From Polaromonas sp. SP1 (GTDB taxonomy: Bacteria; Pseudomonadota; Gammaproteobacteria; Burkholderiales; Burkholderiaceae_C), in NCBI RefSeq assembly GCF_003711205.1, contig NZ_CP031013.1, positions 2,150,501 to 2,214,500 of the forward strand: a stretch of 64,000 bases of DNA. The letters are read 5' to 3'. The position numbers and the translations under genes were made by a program. Of the stretch, positions 1 through 8,165 are shown one piece after another (the first letter of the stretch is position 1; every line of letters begins with the position of its first letter). The notes under the pieces are model-generated. The model made no database searches, was not told the DNA's origin, and saw only the letters and a list, made by a program, of their open reading frames with translations.

Positions 1-2
1 AG

Positions 3-455
3 AATCCCAAGCTGGCGCAGCAGCACCCTGAATACATCGTCAAGCAGCTGCAGGAGTTCAAGTCCGGCAAGCGCAAGAACGCCGTCATGCAGGGCTTTGC
101 TTCGGCGCTGTCCGACGAAGACATGAAAAACATCGCTTACTGGGTCACGGCCAACAAGGCCAAACCCGGCTTCGCCAAAGACAAGGAACTGGTTTCCCTG
201 GGCGAGCGCATTTACCGCGGCGGCGTGCAGGACCGCCAGATCGCCGCCTGCGCAGGCTGCCACAGCCCGACCGGCGCCGGCATTCCTTCGCAATACCCCC
301 GCCTGGGCGGCCAGCATGCGGCCTACACGGCTGCGCAGCTGACGGCCTTCCGCGACGGTGGCCGCAAGAACAGCATCCCGATGAGCCAGGTCGCCGCCAA
401 ACTCAATGACCGCGAAATCCGCGCGCTGGCCGATTACATTGCCGGCCTTCGCTAG
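3..455 (+). CDS. cytochrome c4-like diheme protein, C-terminal part (5' truncated)
   Basis: The reading frame is open from the window edge (first full codon at 3), so the N-terminal part lies outside. The visible part ends a first cytochrome c domain and contains a complete second one: heme-binding CAGCH at about 245-260, followed by a PRLGGQH segment and a distal methionine in IPMSQVA. This arrangement matches cytochrome c4/class I diheme proteins, periplasmic electron carriers to terminal oxidases. The neighbouring resB/ccsA genes would attach its hemes. Two terminator-like hairpins follow. The family call is firm; the exact member is less so because half the protein is missing. Confidence 0.85.
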   Translation, partial: NPKLAQQHPEYIVKQLQEFKSGKRKNAVMQGFASALSDEDMKNIAYWVTANKAKPGFAKDKELVSLGERIYRGGVQDRQIAACAGCHSPTGAGIPSQYPRLGGQHAAYTAAQLTAFRDGGRKNSIPMSQVAAKLNDREIRALADYIAGLR

Positions 456-460
456 GCCAC

Positions 461-486
461 AAGCCTGCCGGGAGGCAGGTTTTTTT
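461..486 (+). terminator. Rho-independent terminator after cytochrome c gene
   Basis: Six perfect G/C pairs (CCTGCC 464-469 with GGCAGG 474-479, loop GGGA), extended by AA/TT pairs and followed by seven T. It starts 6 nt after the stop codon. Confidence 0.85.
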
Positions 487-547
487 GCTGAAAGTACACG
501 CAGAAGCCCTGCAGTATTGAACCCAAGCCTCCAAAACCAATCACACC

Positions 548-588
548 AAGGCGGGTCTTTCTGATGAAAGCCCGCCTTTTTTCTTTTT
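548..588 (+). terminator. second terminator hairpin upstream of resB
   Basis: Long stem AAGGCGGG/CCCGCCTT with an inner CTTTC/GAAAG helix and a T-rich tail (TTTTTTCTTTTT). With the first hairpin it forms a tandem pair that insulates resB from upstream transcription. The A-rich left side also allows function on the minus strand. Confidence 0.8.
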
Positions 589-647
589 CCCGTGCGCGCC
601 GCCGGCTTTCCTGAGCTGGCCCCAGCTTCCACTCCAGCAATCCAAGC

Positions 648-2855
648 ATGACAGTTTCCACCCAGGGTATGAAGGTCAATTGGGGCTCCCGCAGTCTGCG
701 GGCGTCGGTGGAACTGCTGTCGTCCATGCGGTTTTCGATCTCGCTGCTGACGGTGATCTGCATCGCCTCCATCATCGGCACCGTGCTCAAGCAGGCCGAG
801 CCGCTGGCCAATTACGTGAACCAGTTCGGCCCGTTCTGGGCGCAGGTGTTCAGCCTGCTCAGCCTCAACACGGTTTACAGCGCCTGGTGGTTTTTGCTGA
901 TCCTGGCCTTCCTGGTGATCTCCACGTCGCTCTGCATTGCACGAAACGCCCCCAAAATTTTCGCGGACCTGAACCAGCTCAAGGAAAACGTTCGTGAGCA
1001 AAGCCTCAAGGCCTTCGGCCATCGCGCTGAGGCCGCACTGGCCGAATCCCCCGAAGCGGCCGCGTGCCGCATCGGCCAGACGCTGGTGCAAAGCGGCTGG
1101 AAGGTCAAGCTGCAGCAGCGCCAGACAGCCGGGGGCGGCGGCTGGATGGTGGCGGCCAAGAAGGGTGCGGCCAACAAGCTCGGCTATATCGCTGCGCACA
1201 GCGCCATCGTGCTGGTGTGCATAGGCGGCCTGCTCGACGGCGACATGGTCGTGCGTGCGCAGATGTGGCTGAACGACAAGTCCATCTATTCCGGCGGCGG
1301 GCTGATTGCCGATGTGCCGGTGCAGCACCGCCTGAGCGACCGTAACCCGACCTTTCGCGCCAACCTGCTGGTGGCCGAGGGCACGCAATCGGGCACGGCC
1401 ATCCTGAACCAGCCCGGCGGCGTGCTGCTGCAGGAGCTGCCGTTTTCCATCGAGCTCAAGAAATTCATCGTGGAGTACTACTCCACCGGCATGCCCAAGC
1501 TCTTTGCCAGCGACATCATCATTCACGACAAGGAAACCGGCGAGAAAATCCCGGCCCGTGTTGAAGTGAACCACCCGGCCAGCCACCGCGGCATCGAGAT
1601 CTACCAGTCCAGCTTTGACGACGGCGGCTCCAGCGTCACGCTCAAGGCGATTCCCATGGCGGCGGCCAGCAAGCCGTTTGAAATCCAGGGCACGATTGGC
1701 GGCACCAGCCAGCTGACCAACGGGCAAGGCGAGGGCGCCGAAAAACTCACACTCGAATACACCGCGCTGCGTGTCATCAACGTCGAGAACTTCGCCTCGG
1801 GCGGCAGCATGGGCTCAGGCGCTGACGTGCGCAAGGTCGACCTTCACCAGGCCATCGACACACGCCTGGGCGCGGCCAACAAGACCGTGACGCAAAAAGA
1901 GCTGCGCAACGTCGGGCCCAGCGTGAGCTACAAGCTGCGCGACGCGGCCGGGCAGGCCCGCGAATTCCACAACTACATGCTGCCGGTCAAGACCGACCAG
2001 AACGAAAACGCCCCCGCTGTCTACCTGCTGGGCGTGCGTGAGACACCGTCTGCGCCTTTCCAGTACCTGCGCATTCCGGTCGACCCGGAAGGCAGCATGG
2101 ACACCTTTTTGCGCCTGCGCGCGGCGCTGGCCAATCCGGCACAGCGTGAGCTGGCCGTCAGGCGCTATGCCAGCCAGGCCATCGGCCGCGACCGGCCCGA
2201 ATTGGCGCAGCAACTGGCCGCTTCGGCTTCACGTGCGCTGGCCTTGTTCGCCGGCAGCGCCGCCGACGCTACACCGGCCGGTGTGAAAACCGCAGGCCTG
2301 CAAGCGATTTCCGACTTCATGGAAGCCAACGTGCCCGAAGCCGAACGCAGCCGCGCCGGCGAAGTGCTGGTGCGCATCCTCAACGGCGTGCTGTTTGAGC
2401 TGGCCCAGATGACGCGCGAGCAGGCAGGCCTCAAGCCGCTCGGCCAGGACGACAAGACGCTGGGCTTTATGTCGCAAATGGTGCTGAGCCTGTCGGACGC
2501 CCATTTCTACCCGGCCCCGATGGCGTTTGAGCTGAAGGATTTCACGCAGGTGCAGGCCAGCGTGTTCCAGGTGGCGCGCGCGCCGGGCAAGACCATCGTC
2601 TACCTGGGTTGCGCCTTCCTGATTTTGGGCGTGTTCGCCATGCTGTATGTGCGTGAGCGCCGCGTCTGGGTCTGGCTGGCACCGCGCGGCGCCTCGGCAC
2701 ACGGGGCTCCCGCTGAGGGCGCTTCAGTGACAGAATCGGCCGAAGACCCGGCACATAGCCACGCCACCATGGCCTTGTCCACCAACCGCAAGACCATGGA
2801 CGGGGACAAGGAGTTCGAGATGTTGAAAACGAAACTGTTGCAGGCGCCTTTATGA
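648..2855 (+). CDS. resB: cytochrome c biogenesis protein ResB (System II)
   Basis: ResB/Ccs1 family component of the System II cytochrome c synthetase, which with CcsA carries heme across the membrane and attaches it to CXXCH apocytochromes. The 735-residue protein has membrane segments near residues 23-47, 75-98 and 178-198, a large periplasmic region, and a last segment near 649-668; this is the usual ResB plan. The start is ATG 648; a second ATG at 669 is possible and neither has a strong ribosome site. The stop overlaps the ccsA start, indicating translational coupling. The segment from about residue 480 to 620 is an insertion-like helical part common in long betaproteobacterial ResB proteins (recalled, not checked). 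Confidence 0.95.
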   Translation: MTVSTQGMKVNWGSRSLRASVELLSSMRFSISLLTVICIASIIGTVLKQAEPLANYVNQFGPFWAQVFSLLSLNTVYSAWWFLLILAFLVISTSLCIARNAPKIFADLNQLKENVREQSLKAFGHRAEAALAESPEAAACRIGQTLVQSGWKVKLQQRQTAGGGGWMVAAKKGAANKLGYIAAHSAIVLVCIGGLLDGDMVVRAQMWLNDKSIYSGGGLIADVPVQHRLSDRNPTFRANLLVAEGTQSGTAILNQPGGVLLQELPFSIELKKFIVEYYSTGMPKLFASDIIIHDKETGEKIPARVEVNHPASHRGIEIYQSSFDDGGSSVTLKAIPMAAASKPFEIQGTIGGTSQLTNGQGEGAEKLTLEYTALRVINVENFASGGSMGSGADVRKVDLHQAIDTRLGAANKTVTQKELRNVGPSVSYKLRDAAGQAREFHNYMLPVKTDQNENAPAVYLLGVRETPSAPFQYLRIPVDPEGSMDTFLRLRAALANPAQRELAVRRYASQAIGRDRPELAQQLAASASRALALFAGSAADATPAGVKTAGLQAISDFMEANVPEAERSRAGEVLVRILNGVLFELAQMTREQAGLKPLGQDDKTLGFMSQMVLSLSDAHFYPAPMAFELKDFTQVQASVFQVARAPGKTIVYLGCAFLILGVFAMLYVRERRVWVWLAPRGASAHGAPAEGASVTESAEDPAHSHATMALSTNRKTMDGDKEFEMLKTKLLQAPL

Positions 2856-4240
2856 ATACCTCCACGATCAACAACACGGCGGTCAACACCACCACCCTCA
2901 AAGCCGGTGGCGACACCACGCTCAGCCTGAACGAAGGCTACTTCGCCCGGCGCAATGTGCTGGACTGGGTGTTTGCCGCGCTGGTCACCGGCGGCCTTTT
3001 GTACGCCTTCTTCCGCTACGGCGCGTTCATGGACGTCTATGAAAAAGGCATCCTGCTGGCGGCCATTCCGTCGGCCATCGCGATGGGCTGGTTCTGGCGG
3101 CCGCTGCGTGTGCTGATGGTGGTGGTGAGCGCCTTCGCGCTGCTGGCCATCGCGTCTTACCAGGTCGACGGCGCGGGCAGCCTGGCGCGCTCCGAGCAGG
3201 TGTTCTGGCTCAAGTACTTCCTCTCCAGCCAGTCGGCGATCTTGTGGATGAGCGTGCTGTTTTTCATGAGCACGATTTTTTACTGGCTGGGCATGTTTGC
3301 CAAAGGCCAGAGCAGCACGCTGGAATCACTGGGCTCCAAAATCGCCTGGGTCGCCGTCGGCATGGCGCTGATCGGCACGCTGGTGCGCTGGTACGAAAGC
3401 TACCTGATCGGCGCTGACGTCGGGCACATCCCGGTCAGCAACCTCTATGAAGTGTTTGTGCTGTTTTGCTGGATGACAGCGGCTTTCTACCTCTACTTTG
3501 AATCGCAGTACAACACCCGCGCGCTGGGCGCTTTTGTGATGCTGGTGGTCAGCGCCGCGGTCGGCTTTTTGCTCTGGTACACGGTGGTCCGCGAAGCCCA
3601 TGAAATCCAGCCGCTGGTGCCTGCGCTCAAAAGCTGGTGGATGAAGCTGCATGTGCCGGCCAACTTCATCGGCTACGGCATGTTCTCGCTGGCCGCCATG
3701 GTGTCGCTGTCTTACCTCATCAAGCAGCAGGCCGACGAAACCCGCTGGCACCGGCTCACGCCGCTGTGGCTGCTGGGCGTGGTGCTGTGTTTTGTGCCCA
3801 TCGTGTTTCGCAGCAAGTCGCCGGCCGAAGTGGGCGGCAGTTACTACTGGGTCGGGTACCTCGCCGTGTCCGGGCTGATCGCCGCCGGCATCCTGCTCGG
3901 CCGCAAGCGCATCGCTTCGCGCCTGCCCAGCTTTGAGGTGCTGGACGATGTGATGTACAAGTCCATTGCCGTCGGCTTTGCCTTTTTCACCATCGCCACG
4001 GTGCTGGGCGCCCTGTGGGCGGCTGAAGCCTGGGGCGGCTACTGGAGCTGGGACCCCAAGGAAACCTGGGCGCTGATTGTCTGGCTCAACTACGCGGCCT
4101 GGCTGCACATGCGGCTGATGAAGGGCCTGCGCGGCACCGTGGCGGCCTGGTGGGCGCTGGTGGGGCTGGCGGTCACCACATTTGCCTTCCTGGGTGTCAA
4201 CATGTTCCTGTCGGGCCTGCACAGCTACGGAACCTTGTAG
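2852..4240 (+). CDS. ccsA: cytochrome c heme lyase CcsA/ResC
   Basis: Polytopic membrane partner of ResB in System II (called CcsB in some protein models). The heme-handling WWD motif is visible near residues 394-404 (GGYWSWDPKETW), flanked by membrane segments and conserved histidines. At 462 residues with a long N-terminal membrane portion it is longer than plastid CcsA, as usual in betaproteobacteria. The ATG sits in the overlap with the resB stop (ATGA), so the two are made from one transcript. It is needed for maturation of periplasmic c-type cytochromes such as the c4-like protein and PetC encoded in this window. Confidence 0.95.
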   Translation: MNTSTINNTAVNTTTLKAGGDTTLSLNEGYFARRNVLDWVFAALVTGGLLYAFFRYGAFMDVYEKGILLAAIPSAIAMGWFWRPLRVLMVVVSAFALLAIASYQVDGAGSLARSEQVFWLKYFLSSQSAILWMSVLFFMSTIFYWLGMFAKGQSSTLESLGSKIAWVAVGMALIGTLVRWYESYLIGADVGHIPVSNLYEVFVLFCWMTAAFYLYFESQYNTRALGAFVMLVVSAAVGFLLWYTVVREAHEIQPLVPALKSWWMKLHVPANFIGYGMFSLAAMVSLSYLIKQQADETRWHRLTPLWLLGVVLCFVPIVFRSKSPAEVGGSYYWVGYLAVSGLIAAGILLGRKRIASRLPSFEVLDDVMYKSIAVGFAFFTIATVLGALWAAEAWGGYWSWDPKETWALIVWLNYAAWLHMRLMKGLRGTVAAWWALVGLAVTTFAFLGVNMFLSGLHSYGTL

Positions 4241-4292
4241 CCGGCAGCGAGTCCTTGTAAGGTGGGTTAACTTGCTTGTTCGCCTGCCAGGT

Positions 4293-4323
4293 TGAATCCC
4301 TGTAAGAAGCTGCGGCGTATTCA
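4293..4323 (+). promoter_or_regulatory. possible ECF-sigma type promoter of msrPQ
   Basis: In the 116-bp gap before msrP a TGAATCCC element is followed after about 16 nt by CGTATTCA, resembling the AAC-like -35 and CGT-like -10 of extracytoplasmic sigma factors. No good sigma-70 boxes are seen. This is pattern similarity only. Confidence 0.25.
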
Positions 4324-4356
4324 GACTAACCCCTTAACGGATATCAAGGACCTCTC

Positions 4357-5354
<998 letters not shown>

Positions 5355-5355
<1 letters not shown>

Positions 5356-6014
5356 TGAGTTCTCTTCTGGCGAGCCGGCAAAAATGGTTGCTGCACCCGG
5401 CAGCCAAACCGGTGGTGTTCTTGCTGTGCCTGCTGCCGTTTGCCTGGCTTTTCTACGGCGCCTTTACCAACCAGCTGGGCGCCAATCCCGCCGAAGCATT
5501 GATACGCGCGACCGGCGACTGGACGCTGCGTTTCCTTTGCATCGTGCTGGCGGTCACGCCGCTGCGGGTCATCACCGGTACGCCGGCACTGGCGCGCTTT
5601 CGGCGCATGCTGGGGCTGTTCACGTATTTTTATGTCGTCATCCACCTGCTGAGCTACAGCTGGTTTGACATGGGTTTTGATTTTTCCGATATCGCGAAAG
5701 ACATCGCCAAGCGGCCGTTCATCCTGGTGGGGTTCTCGGCCTTTGTCCTCCTGACGCCTTTGGCGGCGACGTCGTTCAACGCCGCCATCAAGGCCATGGG
5801 CGCCAAACGCTGGCAGTGGCTGCACAAGCTGGTCTACCTGATTGCCGGGTTGGGGCTGCTGCACTTCTTCTGGATGCGCGCCGGCAAGAACAACTTTGCG
5901 GAAGTATTTGTCTACGCCGGGATCATCGCCGCGCTGCTGGGCTGGCGCGTGCAGCAGTTTTTAAGGAAAAAGAGGCTGCAGCCCGCGTACGGTGTACGCA
6001 ATACGCTATCGTAA
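5355..6014 (+). CDS. msrQ: heme-binding membrane subunit MsrQ
   Basis: YedZ-like six-helix b-type cytochrome that passes electrons from the quinone pool or flavins to MsrP. Conserved histidines in membrane segments are visible (for example VIHLLSYSW, WLHKLVYLI, LHFFWMRAG). ATG 5355 overlaps the msrP stop and is preferred over TTG 5352. The last 16 or so codons (RLQPAYGVRNTLS) run into a copy of the dispersed palindromic repeat, and the TAA stop at 6012 lies inside its 17-nt core. The native C-terminus may therefore have been replaced by repeat-encoded residues. Confidence 0.93.
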
Positions 6015-6021
6015 TGATAGC
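5973..6021 (+). repeat. dispersed palindromic repeat, copy 1 (msrQ 3' end)
   Basis: Left arm AGGCTGCAGCCC at 5973-5984, 20-nt variable spacer 5985-6004, then the core GCTATC-GTAAT-GATAGC at 6005-6021. It overlaps the end of msrQ, including the stop codon, and ends 10 bp before the convergent lysA stop. Confidence 0.8.
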
Positions 6022-6030
6022 AACCGGCGT

Positions 6031-7317
6031 TTAGCCGGCGACCAGCCGTTCCTGGCGGGTCTGGTCGTCCACGGTTTCCCGCTGGCGGATCAGGTGCACT
6101 TTGTCCCCGTCAACCAGCAATTCAGCCGCGCGGCCGCGGGTGTTGTAGTTGCTGGCCATGCTCATGCAATACGCGCCCGCCGACATCACCGCCAATTGGT
6201 CGCCCGCCGCCACTGACAAGGCGCGGTCGCGGCCAACCCAGTCGCCGCTTTCGCAGACCGGGCCGACCACGTCATAGGTGACTTTCTCCGCATCATCTTT
6301 GGGCGATGAAAGCGGCACGATGGCGTGAAACGCCTGGTACATGGCGGGCCGGGGCAGGTCGTTCATGGCCGCATCGATGATGCAGAAATTCTTGTGCTCA
6401 CCGGGCTTGACGTACAGCACTTCGGTCAGGCACACGCCGGCATTGCCGACCAGCGAACGGCCGGGCTCGATCATCAGTTTTTTGCCGCCGTAGCCGCGCG
6501 CGTCCAGCTTGGCCAGCAGCTGGTGCCACAGGGCGTCTGCTTCAGGCGGGGTGTCGTTGTTGTAGTTGATGCCCAGGCCGCCGCCGAAGTCGATGTGTTC
6601 CAGGGGAATGCCCGCGCCTTCAATCGCCGCCACCAGGTCGAGCACCCGGTCCATGGCATCCAGGTAAGGCGTGGTGTCGGTGATTTGCGAGCCGATGTGG
6701 CAATCGATGCCGACCACCCGCAGGCCCTGGAGCGATGCCGCGTGCCGGTAGAGGCGCAGGGCGTCTTCATGCGCCACGCCGAACTTGTTGTCCTTGAGGC
6801 CGGTGGAAATATAGGGATGCGTCTTGGGGTCCACATTCGGGTTGACGCGGATGCTGACAGGCGCGCGCAGTTTCATGGCCAGCGCCACTTCCGAAAGCAC
6901 GTCCAGTTCGGCTTCGCTTTCGACGTTAAAGCAGCCGATGCCGGCCGCCAGGGCCTGGCGCATTTCGGCGCGGGTTTTGCCCACGCCCGAGAAGATGATC
7001 TTGGCGGCCTCACCGCCCGCGGCCAGCACGCGGCTGAGTTCCCCACCCGAGACGATGTCAAACCCGCAGCCGGCGCGCGCAAACACCTGCAGCACGCCCA
7101 GCGATGAGTTGGCCTTCATGGCGTAGCAGATTTGCGCGTGGCGCCCTTCAAAACCGCGCTGGTAAGCGGCGAGCGCCGACAGCATGGCCGCTTTGGAGTA
7201 AACAAAGAGCGGCGTGCCATGCGTGGCGGCGAGGTCGTGCAAGCGGACGTTTTCAACGAACAGCTCACCCTCTCGGTAGGCGAAATGGGGGTGGCCGGGA
7301 AGGAATGGGCGGGTCAT
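6031..7317 (-). CDS. lysA: diaminopimelate decarboxylase
   Basis: Last step of lysine synthesis: decarboxylates meso-diaminopimelate with pyridoxal phosphate. The fold III decarboxylase signatures are present: PLP lysine K68 in YAMKAN, HIGSQI, the glycine-rich GGGLGINY, EPGRSLVGNAG and the C-terminal catalytic CESGDW. Length 428 matches the family. The start ATG at 7317 has no strong competitor. It lies 161 bp downstream of the small lipoprotein gene lptM in the same direction, an arrangement common in proteobacteria, and converges with msrQ with only 16 bp between the stop codons. Confidence 0.96.
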   Translation of the reverse strand: MTRPFLPGHPHFAYREGELFVENVRLHDLAATHGTPLFVYSKAAMLSALAAYQRGFEGRHAQICYAMKANSSLGVLQVFARAGCGFDIVSGGELSRVLAAGGEAAKIIFSGVGKTRAEMRQALAAGIGCFNVESEAELDVLSEVALAMKLRAPVSIRVNPNVDPKTHPYISTGLKDNKFGVAHEDALRLYRHAASLQGLRVVGIDCHIGSQITDTTPYLDAMDRVLDLVAAIEGAGIPLEHIDFGGGLGINYNNDTPPEADALWHQLLAKLDARGYGGKKLMIEPGRSLVGNAGVCLTEVLYVKPGEHKNFCIIDAAMNDLPRPAMYQAFHAIVPLSSPKDDAEKVTYDVVGPVCESGDWVGRDRALSVAAGDQLAVMSAGAYCMSMASNYNTRGRAAELLVDGDKVHLIRQRETVDDQTRQERLVAG

Positions 7318-7478
7318 GGGTAATAAAGGCTTTTAACCGTGCGTGTTGTTCGGGGTATCTTAAAGAGCGTGCAGGCTGCGCGCCATGACCGATTCAAGGT
7401 GACTGTCTGCCTTCGCCTTGGATTTGAAGGTTCAGGCGGGACATGGCCTGAAGCTTCGCAACGCCAGGAGCGCAAGCC

Positions 7479-7724
7479 TTACGGGCGGGGGGCAGAAGCC
7501 GGCAGGGCCGGCGCCACTGCCGCAGGCGGCGCTTCGGGAAGGGCGGTGTAGGGTGCGGGCGGGGCCGAAGGCGTCACCCCGGGAATTTTGGGCGGCACTG
7601 GATGGTAAAGCGGGCCTTTTTGCCCGCAGCCGGCCAGCAAGGCGGCGCCGACCACAAGCGCAGCAAGGCCATGCCGCAAGGCCGGATTACGGACGCGGCC
7701 TAAAATTTGAGCTGAAGAAACCAT
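7479..7724 (-). CDS. lptM: small lipoprotein LptM (YifL-like)
   Basis: An 81-residue lipoprotein with a hydrophobic signal ending in the lipobox LLAGC, directly followed by GQKGPLY, the hallmark of LptM/YifL, which stabilises the LptDE lipopolysaccharide translocon in enterobacteria. The rest is a Pro/Ala-rich tail. It is followed by lysA. Its start codon is only 12 bp from that of the divergent cyaY gene, leaving almost no room for a leader; see the promoter entry. Confidence 0.9.
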   Translation of the reverse strand: MVSSAQILGRVRNPALRHGLAALVVGAALLAGCGQKGPLYHPVPPKIPGVTPSAPPAPYTALPEAPPAAVAPALPASAPRP

Positions 7725-7736
7725 GATGGGATTGTA
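7725..7736 (-). promoter_or_regulatory. candidate -10 box giving a leaderless lptM-lysA transcript
   Basis: On the minus strand a perfect TACAAT hexamer (7736-7731) ends six bases before the lptM ATG, so the predicted transcript start coincides with the start codon. The -35 region, inside cyaY, is poor. The gap to cyaY is 12 bp. Confidence 0.4.
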
Positions 7737-8069
7737 ATGACGGACATCGAATACCAGGATCTGGCCGAGAGCGCGCTCAAGGCGGTGGAGACGGCCTGCG
7801 ACCGGATCAATGATGAAACCGACGCGGACATCGACAACCAGCGGACCGGCGGCATGATCACGCTGACTTTTTCAAACCGCAGCCAGATCATCATCAACCT
7901 GCAAAAACCGCTGCAGGAAATCTGGATGGCGGCCAAGGCCGGCGGGTTTCACTACAAGTTCAGCGGCGGGCGCTGGGCCGACACCAAGGATTCCAGCGAG
8001 TTCTTCGCCAATTTGTCGCGTTATGCCAGCGAGCAGGCGGGCCGGCCGCTGGTGTTCAAGCCGGCTTGA
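7737..8069 (+). CDS. cyaY: frataxin-like iron-sulfur cluster assembly protein CyaY
   Basis: Small acidic protein that binds iron and regulates IscS-dependent Fe-S cluster assembly. The sequence shows an acidic first helix ([16 protein letters not shown]), the beta-strand region [10 protein letters not shown] and the conserved end of the sheet [15 protein letters not shown], as in the frataxin family; 110 residues is usual. It is divergent from lptM with a 12-bp gap, so its promoter must lie within the lptM reading frame. A strong terminator follows. Confidence 0.95.
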   Translation: MTDIEYQDLAESALKAVETACDRINDETDADIDNQRTGGMITLTFSNRSQIIINLQKPLQEIWMAAKAGGFHYKFSGGRWADTKDSSEFFANLSRYASEQAGRPLVFKPA

Positions 8070-8100
8070 GGCGCTGGGGCCTCCAGGCCGAAGCGAAACC

Positions 8101-8136
8101 AAAAAAAGGGCTCCGAGAGAGCCCTTTTTCCTTTTT
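8101..8136. terminator. bidirectional terminator between cyaY and mrcA
   Basis: Stem GGGCTC (8108-8113)/GAGCCC (8119-8124) with loop CGAGA, flanked by an A-run on the left and a T-run on the right, so it can end transcription of both convergent genes. Confidence 0.88.
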
Positions 8137-8165
8137 GCTGGTTGATGCGGATTCGCGTCAGTGCG

